Below, piece after piece: positions 1 to 7,368 of a stretch of DNA of 17,133 bases. The DNA is from an uncultured Oscillospiraceae bacterium. GTDB lineage: Bacteria; Bacillota; Clostridia; Oscillospirales; Oscillospiraceae. Under the pieces are notes generated by a model. It was not told where the DNA came from and ran no database searches. It saw only the letters and a program-made list of their open reading frames with translations. The first letter of the stretch is position 1. Every line of letters begins with the position of its first letter. Made by a program: the position numbers and the translations under genes. Location of the stretch: positions 1 through 17,133 of the forward strand of contig CAKUOS010000045.1 in the NCBI GenBank assembly GCA_934670025.1. Direction: 5' to 3'.

Positions 1-60
1 GTCGATGAGCTGATGATCATAAGCCTTGAGGCGGATTCTGATCATTTCCTGGTTTGCCAT
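1..60 (-). CDS. rpsJ: 30S ribosomal protein S10, N-terminal fragment
   Basis: Only the first 20 codons are in the window; the rest lies beyond the left edge. The translated start MANQEMIRIRLKAYDHQLID is the highly conserved S10 N-terminus. S10 is a small-subunit protein and also the NusE partner in antitermination; it is normally the first gene of the S10 ribosomal protein operon. The ATG at 60 is preceded by AAGGAGG with good spacing, which fixes the start. The gene sits behind a long structured leader and its own strong promoter, consistent with being the first gene of that operon. Identification rests on a short but very characteristic peptide. Confidence 0.93.
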   Translation of the reverse strand, partial: MANQEMIRIRLKAYDHQLID

Positions 61-330
61 GTGTTTTTCCTCCTTGAATTTGACGTACTCAGTGTGTTCT
101 TTGATCTCTGGGTACGGTCGGGTCTCGCAATACGCTAAGCCGTGCGTATCATTCCGCACCATGAAAAAAGGCCGACGTTGTCGGCCATCCTCACTGCAGC
201 GATATACGCTGTATCGTGATTCCCAGCCGCCCGATGACCGGACATACTCCGCAGAAGTTACCGCCCGGGGCGCAATCTCCTGCATCATCGCAATGACACG
301 CGTGGCTGCGTTGCAGTCCATTCCGCGCGC
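61..330 (-). promoter_or_regulatory. Structured 5' leader of the rpsJ (S10) operon
   Basis: The distance from the predicted transcription start (about 330) to the rpsJ ATG is about 270 nt. On the minus strand the leader contains, in order of transcription, a CAGCG-ATATA-CGCTG type hairpin (197-211), a terminator-like hairpin with a U tract (164-186), and a hairpin ATACGC/GCGTAT with an 8-nt loop (130-149), then the rpsJ ribosome binding site. A terminator inside a leader suggests transcription attenuation. Ribosomal protein operons are commonly autoregulated through such leaders, but I cannot match this one to a named leader class. The rpsJ reading frame is also open through most of this leader, but with no visible ribosome binding site for an earlier start. 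Confidence 0.6.
164..186 (-). terminator. Attenuator-like intrinsic terminator in the rpsJ leader
   Basis: On the minus strand GGCCGAC-AAC-GTCGGCC forms a perfect 7-bp stem with a 3-nt loop (170-186), followed at once by six T residues (164-169). It lies about 145 nt after the predicted start of transcription and about 100 nt before the rpsJ ATG, so it would end transcripts before the S10 operon. This position fits an attenuator rather than a gene-end terminator. I found no convincing alternative (antiterminator) pairing by eye. Confidence 0.7.
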
Positions 331-336
331 TCATAT

Positions 337-365
337 ATCATATAACAATTCCCCCTTGGTGTCAA
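337..365 (-). promoter_or_regulatory. Sigma-A type promoter for the rpsJ operon
   Basis: On the minus strand TTGACA (360-365) and TATGAT (337-342) are separated by exactly 17 bp. The -35 box matches consensus fully and the -10 box at five of six bases, making this the strongest promoter in the window, as expected for a ribosomal protein operon. The -35 box and most of the spacer lie inside an inverted repeat (347-374). Confidence 0.88.
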
Positions 366-374
366 GGGGGAATT
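347..374. repeat. Perfect 12-bp inverted repeat over the rpsJ -35 region
   Basis: AATTCCCCCTTG (347-358) and CAAGGGGGAATT (363-374) are perfect inverse complements around a 4-bp centre. The right arm and centre contain the -35 hexamer of the rpsJ promoter. On the plus strand the hairpin is followed by a T-rich stretch, so it could act as a terminator for plus-strand RNA; on the minus strand it is the only hairpin between the acylation cassette (ending at 449) and rpsJ, so it may also end that operon. An operator role is equally possible. Confidence 0.75.
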
Positions 375-448
375 TCATTATTTTTTGTTCAACCTAACAG
401 AATTTCTGCGCCCGTTTTCAGACGTTTTGCCGACCGGCGTGCGAAGGC

Positions 449-1660
449 TCATTCTCCCTCCGCCGCGGCCGAGCGCAGCACGACCGCCAGCGCGTGATCC
501 TGCACGAACGTATTATAATTGTACAGCATCAGCACGTCCGTGACGGCCTCGCGCCGCAGAAGCGCGCCCAGATCGTCGTAAAAATACCGCGGATCGATCA
601 TGATGATGCGGTCGTAATACGGCAGCAGGAACTGCACGAAGCAGTTGGCGTAGGAATCCTTGAGCAGCAGGAGCGTTCTGCCCGTGTCTGCCGTCGTGCG
701 GATGTCCACGCGCGCGTGGTTGCCGCCGAAGAAGACCTCGTACCGGTTTTTCTGCGCGAGCTTCTGCCGGTCGTAGAGCGTGCGCACCGTCGTCTGCGTG
801 TCCGCATACGTCACGTCGTACAGAAGGCTCTCGTCCGGAGCGTAGATCGTGATCGTGTCGTACACGCCGCGGCTGCCGGTCTTCGAGGCCAGCGTTCCTT
901 CGAACGCATCCGTCACGGTGTAGACCGTGAACTGCGCCGCGCCGGCGTCCAGTCCCAGCTGCGGCGCCATCGCCCGGAACGCCGTGTACGCGCCGAGGCT
1001 CGTCCAGTGGTGGTCGGTGCGGTAATAGAGGCCCTCATTCGCGTGCGCGCGCAGGCTGCCGGTCACATCGACGGCCGTCACGCCGTCAAGCGTCCCGTAA
1101 AACGCCTTGATCGCAGCCTGTTCGTCTTCAACCGGCGCATCGGGCGGCAGTTTATCCTCCAGCACGCACGCGGCCGTCGGCACGACAGCCAGATACACCG
1201 GCCGTGCCGGGTCGAGCGCCGCGAACGCCCGGATGGCTTCCAGCGTCTTCTCCAGCTGCGCGCCGTCCGCCTCCGCGGGCTTCTCCATGAGATAGCCGTC
1301 CGCGCCAAAGTACACGCCGTTCATCTCGCGCTGCCCCAGCAGCCGCGCAAGCGCCGTGTTCGCCGCGATCCAGCCGTCGCGGCCCGGGAACTGATCGGCA
1401 TACCAGCGCTGCGCGCCCTCTGCAAAGCTGCCGTCCGTCAGCGACGCAGCCGTCAGCGCGGGCTTCTGCGCCAGCATCCGGTTTTCCGCCTCGGAAAACG
1501 TCCGATCCTTCGTCAAAAGCAGCAGCGCGTTCGCCGCCGCGATCATGACCGCCGCCGCAATGAGGATGCACATCCCCTGCGCCATGCGGTTTTTGAGCAG
1601 CCGCCGTCTGCGGAGCGCCTGCTTCTGTTCCGGTGTCAGCCGGTCGCGTCGTTCTTCCAA
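449..1660 (-). CDS. DHHW family protein (AlgX/AlgJ-like SGNH domain), probable glycan O-acetylation partner
   Basis: A 403-residue protein with a basic cytoplasmic N-terminus (residues 1-28), one membrane segment (about 29-50) and a large extracytoplasmic domain. The signature DHHW lies at 216-219 within TDHHWTSLGAY, and the putative nucleophile Ser336 lies in the KDSYAN motif. Together they form the SGNH-like catalytic set of the DHHW/AlgX/AlgJ family, which moves acetyl groups onto exported polysaccharide. It starts at TTG (1658-1660); AAGGAGG, spaced well and overlapping the stop of the MBOAT gene 15 nt upstream, supports this start. The preceding MBOAT gene would pass acyl groups across the membrane to it. 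The glycan acceptor is unknown, since no polymer synthesis genes are present. It is the last gene of the cassette, and no clear terminator follows except the repeat at 347-374. Confidence 0.85.
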   Translation of the reverse strand: MEERRDRLTPEQKQALRRRRLLKNRMAQGMCILIAAAVMIAAANALLLLTKDRTFSEAENRMLAQKPALTAASLTDGSFAEGAQRWYADQFPGRDGWIAANTALARLLGQREMNGVYFGADGYLMEKPAEADGAQLEKTLEAIRAFAALDPARPVYLAVVPTAACVLEDKLPPDAPVEDEQAAIKAFYGTLDGVTAVDVTGSLRAHANEGLYYRTDHHWTSLGAYTAFRAMAPQLGLDAGAAQFTVYTVTDAFEGTLASKTGSRGVYDTITIYAPDESLLYDVTYADTQTTVRTLYDRQKLAQKNRYEVFFGGNHARVDIRTTADTGRTLLLLKDSYANCFVQFLLPYYDRIIMIDPRYFYDDLGALLRREAVTDVLMLYNYNTFVQDHALAVVLRSAAAEGE

Positions 1661-1675
1661 AGCGCAGACCCTCCT

Positions 1676-3085
1676 TTAAAATTGCGCGTACAGGAACGCC
1701 GAATACGTCCCGTTCAGCATCCCGGCCGCGCATAACAGCAGCAGCGCCGCGAAATACAGTCCCGACAGCGCCGACACCGTCCGACCGGCGCGGTAAAAGC
1801 GGTTGCCGAAGCGGCAGCCGAACGGCAGCGCCGCGAAAACGGCGATCAGCAGCACCGGCCAGCTCGTGCGCAGCCAGTAAAGCGCCGTCCGGTCGACGAG
1901 GCCCGCGCTCCCGGCCGAGAACATCCGCGCGAGCCATGCGGCGGTGTCGCCGAGCGAGTCTGAGAAAAACGGCACCCAGCCGATCAGCACCAGAAGATCT
2001 GTGAAAATCCTGCGCAAAAGCAGCGGGATCTTCTGCAAAGCCTTCCCGAACACGAACTTTTCCAGCACCAGCAGCACCGCATAATAAAGCCCCCACACCA
2101 CGAACGTCGCCTTCGCGCCGTGCCACAGGCCGGTCAGCAGCCACACGATCAGGATCGCGGCGCACGTGTTGCCCGCGCCGTCGCGGCTGCCGCCGAGCGG
2201 AATGTAGACATACGTCCGGAACCACAGGCCCAGCGACATATGCCACCGCCGCCAGAAATCGGCGATACCCGCCGCGCAGTAGGGATGGTCAAAGTTCGGC
2301 GGCAGCGCAAAGCCGAAAAGCCTTGCCGCGCCGACGGCCATATCGGAATAGCCGCTGAAGTCGAAATACAGCATCAGCGCGTACAGAACCGCGCCGAGCC
2401 ACGCGCCCGCAACGGATAAATTCCCGCCGCCGGCGGCTTGCAGCGCATAAAACGGCGTGCCAAGCATCCCGGCCAGCAGCACCTTCTTGGAAAGTCCGAT
2501 GATAAACAGCCGCGCGCCGCCGCCGAGCTTCTGCCAGTCGAGCGCGTGCGGCTGCATTCCGTCCGCCATGTCCGCATACTGCGCGATCGGCCCGGAGACG
2601 AGCTTCGGAAAGAACGTCACGTACAGCGCGAACTGCACGACGCTCTTCCCCATCGCCGTGCGGCGGTAATAGACGTCCGCGACGGCGGAAATGAGCGAAA
2701 ACGTGTAAAACGACACGCCGACCGGCGCGGCAAGCGCAAACGCCGGCAGAGTGACCGGCAGGACCGGCGACAAAAGCTCCGCCGCCGCGCCGTAATATTT
2801 AAATAAGAGCAGCGGCAGAAGGTCAAAGATCACCGTCAGCGCGCAGATCAGGCCCGCGTGGACGCGGTGCCCCGCCGTCAGATGCGCATCCAGCTCGCGG
2901 CACGCAAAATAGTTTGCCAGCGTCATGCACACGAGCAGCACGAGATACTGCGGCGACGCCCAGGCGAAGAACGCAAGGCTTGCCGCCAGGAGTGCGCCGT
3001 TTCGCACGCGCATCGGCAGCACATAATACAGCAGCACGCACGCGGGCAGAAACGCGAACACAAACAGCAGCTCATTCAGGGCCAT
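1676..3085 (-). CDS. MBOAT family O-acyltransferase (AlgI/DltB-like)
   Basis: A 469-residue polytopic membrane protein, the normal length for bacterial AlgI-type MBOAT enzymes. Family landmarks are YFDFSGYSDMAVG (240-252), FWRRWHMSLGLW (277-288), the YIPLGG stretch (294-299) and the invariant histidine His322 in WHGA. The family moves acyl groups, usually acetyl, from a cytoplasmic donor across the membrane to an extracytoplasmic acceptor or partner enzyme. The start codon overlaps the end of the DUF4358 gene by 10 nt and has AAGGAGG upstream. The DHHW protein encoded directly downstream is the expected outer-face partner, as AlgI works with AlgJ/AlgX. A DltB role (D-alanylation of teichoic acid) is less likely, because no dltA, dltC or dltD is present. 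Substrate is inferred only in general terms. Confidence 0.92.
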   Translation of the reverse strand: MALNELLFVFAFLPACVLLYYVLPMRVRNGALLAASLAFFAWASPQYLVLLVCMTLANYFACRELDAHLTAGHRVHAGLICALTVIFDLLPLLLFKYYGAAAELLSPVLPVTLPAFALAAPVGVSFYTFSLISAVADVYYRRTAMGKSVVQFALYVTFFPKLVSGPIAQYADMADGMQPHALDWQKLGGGARLFIIGLSKKVLLAGMLGTPFYALQAAGGGNLSVAGAWLGAVLYALMLYFDFSGYSDMAVGAARLFGFALPPNFDHPYCAAGIADFWRRWHMSLGLWFRTYVYIPLGGSRDGAGNTCAAILIVWLLTGLWHGAKATFVVWGLYYAVLLVLEKFVFGKALQKIPLLLRRIFTDLLVLIGWVPFFSDSLGDTAAWLARMFSAGSAGLVDRTALYWLRTSWPVLLIAVFAALPFGCRFGNRFYRAGRTVSALSGLYFAALLLLCAAGMLNGTYSAFLYAQF

Positions 3086-3579
3086 AGCCGTCCTCCTTCC
3101 CCGTGCGCGGCGGTAAAGGCCGCAACGGCCGCGTCCTTTCCCTCGCCGATGACGAGCATCACGTCAAGCCCGCCGGTCACGACGGCGCTGTGGTTCACGC
3201 ACAGATCGTACTGCTCCGGGGCGTAGCCCGCGAAGACGTTCGTCTGCGTGTCCAGCCGCGCCTGCATCGCTTCCTGCACGGCTTCGAGCTGCGCCTCATC
3301 CTTCACGCGCACGAGGCACAGCTCCTCCGCGCCCATATTCGTGACCGGATAGTACAGGATCAGCCCGTCGTAGTCCGCCTCGTCCAGCGCATAGAGCCTG
3401 CGCACCATCTGCGCGCCGGCCTGCGCCGTATCCGACGGATGCGCCGCATCCAGAACGTCCGCGCACAGCGCGTCGAACGAAACCTCCTTCGCGCCGCGCG
3501 GCATCAGCCACACCAGCGACAGCACCGCCAGCAGCGCGCACGCATACCGGCCGAGGCCAAATAGCACCGTCTTACGCAT
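3076..3579 (-). CDS. DUF4358 domain protein, probably membrane anchored
   Basis: A 167-residue protein with an N-terminal hydrophobic segment (about 7-25) acting as an anchor or signal peptide, followed by a compact extracytoplasmic domain. The pattern of a region around LYALDEADYDGLILYYP, then a conserved helix rich in Glu/Gln and a later stretch with YAPEQYDL fits the DUF4358 family, whose function is unknown to me. Its start overlaps the end of the SGNH lipoprotein gene by 8 nt, and its end overlaps the MBOAT start by 10 nt, so translation of the three is probably coupled. The position between two envelope-acylation genes suggests a role in that process, but nothing catalytic is visible in the sequence. 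Confidence 0.72.
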   Translation of the reverse strand: MRKTVLFGLGRYACALLAVLSLVWLMPRGAKEVSFDALCADVLDAAHPSDTAQAGAQMVRRLYALDEADYDGLILYYPVTNMGAEELCLVRVKDEAQLEAVQEAMQARLDTQTNVFAGYAPEQYDLCVNHSAVVTGGLDVMLVIGEGKDAAVAAFTAAHGEGGRLWP

Positions 3580-4342
3580 CGGCAGCCTCCCCCCAGGACG
3601 CGATCAGCAGATTCGCGGCCCAGTACGGATAAAACTGCGGGAACAGATGGATGCCGTCAGCCTGCCAGAGATCGCCGTGTTCGTCGCACAGCGCCGTATT
3701 GTCGGCAAACAGAATGCCGTTTTCCGCGCACATCTGCCCGACAGCCGCGCTGTAGTCCGGGATCTGCCGCCAGAGCTTCTGCTTCTGACACGCGATCTCC
3801 TGCGCGGGCAGGATGGAGCTGATGACGATATTCGCGTCAGGCAGCTCCTTCTGCAAAATCTCCGCCGCGGCCTGCACCGCATCGGCATATTCCTGCGCCG
3901 AGGCGTACCAGCCGATGTCGTTGATGCCGTAGCAGAGATAGATCGTCGCGGGATCGAGCTTTTTGAGCGTCTCGACGTGATCCCCGACCGCGCTCACGCG
4001 CTCGCCCGACGAGGCCAGCACGCGCGACTCGTCGAGGAACGAATAATACGAAAATCCCACCGCGCGCGAATCGCCGAGGATCGCCGCGTCGGAAAAATAC
4101 TGCCAGACGTGCTCCAGATCGTCATAAACGGCCTGTTCGCGCGCGGCGCGTTCGGCCTGCAATCTCGCAAGCTCCCGCTCGCGCAGCACCTGCGTGACCT
4201 CGCCGGGGTCTTTCCCCTCCAGACTTTGCAGATACGCCACGCCCTGCTGCACCTGCGCATTATAATCCGCCGGCGCCTTGGCGCACGCCGATAAAAGCAG
4301 CGCCAGCCCGAGCGCCGTCAGCAGCCATCCCAGTTTTTTCAT
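3572..4342 (-). CDS. SGNH/GDSL hydrolase family lipoprotein
   Basis: A 256-residue predicted lipoprotein: signal peptide 1-19 with lipobox LSAC and lipidated Cys20. After a charged, helical linker (about 45-80) comes an SGNH hydrolase domain. Block I is GDS at 90-92 (nucleophile Ser92), block III is GIND at 139-142 (Asn141), and block V is DGIH at 229-232 (Asp229, His232), so the catalytic set is complete. These enzymes are esterases or acyltransferases; here the likely substrate is an O-acylated envelope glycan. The start at 4342 is chosen because it gives the lipoprotein signal and has GGAGG just upstream; the frame is open further upstream but runs antisense-free into a terminator region and then into trkH. 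It is the first gene of the four-gene cassette, with a promoter at 4386-4414. It may remove or transfer acyl groups added by the MBOAT/DHHW pair. Confidence 0.86.
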   Translation of the reverse strand: MKKLGWLLTALGLALLLSACAKAPADYNAQVQQGVAYLQSLEGKDPGEVTQVLRERELARLQAERAAREQAVYDDLEHVWQYFSDAAILGDSRAVGFSYYSFLDESRVLASSGERVSAVGDHVETLKKLDPATIYLCYGINDIGWYASAQEYADAVQAAAEILQKELPDANIVISSILPAQEIACQKQKLWRQIPDYSAAVGQMCAENGILFADNTALCDEHGDLWQADGIHLFPQFYPYWAANLLIASWGEAADA

Positions 4343-4385
4343 GCGCGCGCCTCCTGCCGTCCAAAATTCCGGAATCCGAAAAAAT

Positions 4386-4414
4386 ATCATATCATGCCGC
4401 GCCGCGGAACGCAA
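4386..4414 (-). promoter_or_regulatory. Candidate promoter of the envelope acylation cassette
   Basis: On the minus strand TTGCGT (4409-4414) and TATGAT (4386-4391) are 17 bp apart, about 45 nt upstream of the SGNH lipoprotein ATG. The -10 box is good and the -35 box is weak (three of six). It lies just downstream of the trkH terminator, which is where the cassette would need its own promoter. Confidence 0.62.
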
Positions 4415-4435
4415 GATATTATGTCGACAAAACGC

Positions 4436-4470
4436 AAAAAGAAGCGCCCGCCTGTACCGGGCGGGCGCTT
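4436..4470 (-). terminator. Intrinsic terminator after trkH
   Basis: On the minus strand AAGCGCCCGCC and GGCGGGCGCTT form a perfect 11-bp stem (4442-4452 with 4460-4470) with a 7-nt loop, followed by C and five T residues. It begins 7 nt after the trkH stop codon, so it separates the trk genes from the acylation cassette. Confidence 0.93.
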
Positions 4471-4476
4471 GCGCAG

Positions 4477-5922
4477 TTATTTTTTCCTCCACGTGCCGGG
4501 CATGAGCAGCACCAGCATCGGATACAGCTCCAGCCGCCCGAGCAGCATATCGAGACACAGCACGACCTTTGCCAGCGGCGAAAAGAAACCAAAGTTCCCC
4601 GCCGGGCCGCACAGGCCGAGACCGGGGCCGATGTTGTTGAACGTGGCCATGACGGCAGAGAGCGTCGTCGAGCCGTCGTAGCCGTCGAGCGACACGAGCA
4701 GCACCGACACGCCGAGGATGAGCACATAGATGATAAAGTACGCGCTCACCGCGTGTACGGCCTCGCTGTCCGCAGGCTTGCCGTCGATGGTGATGACCTT
4801 GACCGTGTGCGGGTGCAGGATCTTCTGCACCTCGGCCCGCGCCGCGCGCAGGAGGATCACGAGCCGCGACACCTTCAGACCGCCGCCGGTCGAGCCTGCG
4901 CACGCGCCGACGATCATCAGCATGACCAATATCACGCGCGAAAACTCCGGCCACAGGTCAAAATTCTCCGTGCCGTAGCCCGTGGTCGTGATGACCGACG
5001 AGACGGTAAACGCCGCGTGATGCAGCGAAAAGCCGAAATCGCCGCCGTAGAGCTTTAAAATATTCAGCGTGATGAGCAGCGTCGAGGCAAGGATGATGCC
5101 CACATACCAGCGCAGCTCGGTGTTTTTGTACACCAGATCCCACTTTTTGCGCAGCAGGAAGAAATAGATCGAGAAGTTGACGCCGAACAGCGCCATAAAG
5201 GCCGTCGTGACCGTCTGCGTATACGCGCTGTAGGACGCGAAGGAGTCGTTTTTGATCGCAAAGCCGCCCGTACCGGCCGTGCCGAAGGCGTTGCAGAGCG
5301 AATCGAACAGCGGATCTCCGCCGGCCAGATACAGGATGATCTGCACGAGCGTCAGGCCGAAATAAATGCCGTAGAGGATCTTCGACGAATCGGCCATGCG
5401 CGGCACCATCTTGGAGACGGTCGGCCCGGGGCTCTCGGCGCGCAGCAGATGGATGGCCTGCCCGCCGTCAAGGCGGACGATGGCCAGCATGAACACCAGA
5501 ATGCCCATGCCGCCGATCCAGTGCGAAAAGCTGCGCCAGAAGAGCATACAGTGATCGAGCACCTCGACCGCGGGCAGAATGCTTGAGCCCGTGGTCGTAA
5601 AGCCCGAGATCATCTCGAATACCGCGTCGAGGTACGACGGGATCTGGCCCGAGAGCGTAAACGGCAGCGCGCCGACGAGCGACAATACGATCCAGCTCAG
5701 CGCGACCGCGATCAGACCCTCCTTGGCGTACATCGTGCTGCGGTGCTTTCTGGTCAGCAGCACTGTCGCGCAGCCGCCGGCGGCCGCGCCAAGCGATGCG
5801 AATACAAAATACCAGCCGTTTTTTTCATGGTACAAAAGCGCCACGAGCGCCGGCAGCAGCATCAAAACCGCCTCGATGACCAGCACCGCGCCGAGCACGT
5901 ACCCGATCATGCGCTTATTCAT
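4477..5922 (-). CDS. trkH: TrkH/KtrB family potassium uptake channel subunit
   Basis: A 481-residue polytopic membrane protein that carries potassium across the cytoplasmic membrane. The four selectivity-filter loops of the superfamily are visible: TTTGSS (109-114), GTAGTGGFA (214-222), TTTGYG (312-317) and NNIGPGLG (429-436). The conserved CAGSTGGGLK stretch (341-350) is also present. Length fits TrkH. The ATG at 5922 overlaps the end of trkA by 8 nt (ATGAATAA), so the two are translationally coupled. TrkA, encoded directly upstream, is the cytoplasmic gating subunit. A strong terminator follows at 4436-4470. No truncation or frameshift is seen. Confidence 0.95.
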   Translation of the reverse strand: MNKRMIGYVLGAVLVIEAVLMLLPALVALLYHEKNGWYFVFASLGAAAGGCATVLLTRKHRSTMYAKEGLIAVALSWIVLSLVGALPFTLSGQIPSYLDAVFEMISGFTTTGSSILPAVEVLDHCMLFWRSFSHWIGGMGILVFMLAIVRLDGGQAIHLLRAESPGPTVSKMVPRMADSSKILYGIYFGLTLVQIILYLAGGDPLFDSLCNAFGTAGTGGFAIKNDSFASYSAYTQTVTTAFMALFGVNFSIYFFLLRKKWDLVYKNTELRWYVGIILASTLLITLNILKLYGGDFGFSLHHAAFTVSSVITTTGYGTENFDLWPEFSRVILVMLMIVGACAGSTGGGLKVSRLVILLRAARAEVQKILHPHTVKVITIDGKPADSEAVHAVSAYFIIYVLILGVSVLLVSLDGYDGSTTLSAVMATFNNIGPGLGLCGPAGNFGFFSPLAKVVLCLDMLLGRLELYPMLVLLMPGTWRKK

Positions 5923-7300
5923 GGCCCTGCCCTCTGTCTGCGAGAATATCCTCGAGCCGGCCGAGACCGGCCGTACACGTCACGACGATGACGCTGTCGC
6001 CGGGCTCGATGGCGTCCTGGCCGCTGGGGATGATGATCCTGCCGCCGCGGCCGATGCAGCCGATGAGCAGATTCCCGCGCAGCTTCAGCTGCTGGAGCGG
6101 CACGCCGCAGAGCTTCGAGCCCTCGGACACGCGGAATTCCAGCGCCTCGGCCTTGCCGCCGACGAGCTTATAGAGCGTCTCGATCTGCGAGCTGCTCTCG
6201 GAGTTCTGCATCGCGCGCACATAGCGGCAGATGAGGTTGGAGGCGGAGTTGCGCGGATTGAACACGCTGCCGAGATCCATGCTGTCAATGATGGTCTGGA
6301 ACGACGTGCGGTTGACCTTGGTGATGACCTTGACCTTCGGCCACGTCTTGCGGATGTACATACCGATGAGCACGTTTTCCTCGTCGATGCCCGTCAGCGC
6401 GGCGACCGCGCCGGCGGATTCAATGCCAGACTCGCGCAAAAACGCCTCGTTCGTGCCGTCGCCGCAGAGGATCTCGGCCTTGGGAAGCGTGATGGACAGC
6501 TCTTCGCAGCGCGCGCGGTCCGAGTCGATGATCTTCACCGACATACCGGCCTCGATGAGCTGTCTGGCCAGATAATACGCGATGCGGCCGCCGCCGATGA
6601 GCATGGCGCTGCGCACACGCCCGGCGGCGATATTCATCTGGCGGAAAAACTGCTGCGCACCGGCGTAGGTCGAGACGAACGAGATACGGTCGCCGGCCTG
6701 AAGACGGAAGCCGCCGGAGGGGATGTGGATCTCCTGCTCGCCGCGCTCGACCGCGCAGACAAGGACCTTTGCCTTCGTCACGTTCGGCAGCTCCATGAGC
6801 GCCCGGCCGTCCAGCGGCGAGCCCTCGGGCAGCTGGAACTTCAGAAGCTCCACCTTGCCGCCGAAAAACGTGTCGGTCTTGATGGCCGACGGCGTGCGCA
6901 GCGTGCGCGCCATCTCGGTCGCGCAGATGAGCTCTGGATTGACGGACAGGCTCAGCCCCAGCTCATCGGAGATCAGCGACAGCTCGCCGACGTATTCCGG
7001 GTTTCGCACGCGCGCAATGGTGTGCTTCGCGCCGAGCTTTTTCGCCACCAGACAGCACAGCAGGTTCAGTTCGTCCTGCGCCGTCACGGCGATGACGAGA
7101 TCGGCTTCGTCGACCCCGGCCTCCATCTGCGTGGCATAGGTCGCGCCGTTTCCCTCGACGCTCAGAATGTCCAGATCCTCGACGGTCCTTTGCAGCGGCG
7201 TGCCGCTGCGGTCAATGATGGTGATCTCGTGCCCCTCGCGGGACAGCTGCTCGGCCAATGCGCTGCCGATCTTTCCGTCGCCTACGATCACGATCCGCAT
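5915..7300 (-). CDS. trkA: Trk potassium uptake regulatory subunit, double RCK protein
   Basis: A 461-residue cytoplasmic protein with two RCK modules, the TrkA architecture. RCK-N1 begins with the nucleotide-binding motif VGDGKIGSA (6-14) and is followed by RCK-C1 (about 140-220). RCK-N2 begins with LIGGGRIAYY (234-243), ending in the conserved KVNR stretch (328-331), then RCK-C2 (about 372-455). It binds NAD(H) or adenine nucleotides and gates TrkH. The start at 7300 has AAGGAG upstream at normal spacing. The gene is transcribed from the promoter at 7340-7368, divergent from rimM, and precedes trkH with an 8-nt overlap. Confidence 0.95.
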   Translation of the reverse strand: MRIVIVGDGKIGSALAEQLSREGHEITIIDRSGTPLQRTVEDLDILSVEGNGATYATQMEAGVDEADLVIAVTAQDELNLLCCLVAKKLGAKHTIARVRNPEYVGELSLISDELGLSLSVNPELICATEMARTLRTPSAIKTDTFFGGKVELLKFQLPEGSPLDGRALMELPNVTKAKVLVCAVERGEQEIHIPSGGFRLQAGDRISFVSTYAGAQQFFRQMNIAAGRVRSAMLIGGGRIAYYLARQLIEAGMSVKIIDSDRARCEELSITLPKAEILCGDGTNEAFLRESGIESAGAVAALTGIDEENVLIGMYIRKTWPKVKVITKVNRTSFQTIIDSMDLGSVFNPRNSASNLICRYVRAMQNSESSSQIETLYKLVGGKAEALEFRVSEGSKLCGVPLQQLKLRGNLLIGCIGRGGRIIIPSGQDAIEPGDSVIVVTCTAGLGRLEDILADRGQGHE

Positions 7301-7339
7301 ATCCTCAGCTCCTTTGTCTGTCGCACATACTTACTTGGC

Positions 7340-7368
7340 ATTGTACCACGCTTCCCCTCTTTTTGCAA
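7340..7368 (-). promoter_or_regulatory. Promoter of trkA-trkH
   Basis: On the minus strand TTGCAA (7363-7368) and TACAAT (7340-7345) are 17 bp apart and about 40 nt upstream of the trkA start. Both boxes are close to the sigma-A consensus. The -35 box directly touches the palindrome at 7368-7381. Confidence 0.82.

Noticed and set aside
26..397. 123-codon plus-strand open frame at the left end
   Set aside because: It lies antisense to the rpsJ start, leader and promoter, has no ribosome binding site and no domain pattern.
494..1735. Long plus-strand open frame opposite the DHHW gene
   Set aside because: It is Arg/His/Val-rich with no domain pattern, which is typical of the antisense frame of a GC-rich gene; the minus-strand gene has clear motifs.
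4343..4954. N-terminal extension of the SGNH lipoprotein frame into trkH
   Set aside because: The extension would pass through the trkH terminator and out-of-frame trkH sequence and would hide the lipoprotein signal; the start at 4342 has a good ribosome binding site.
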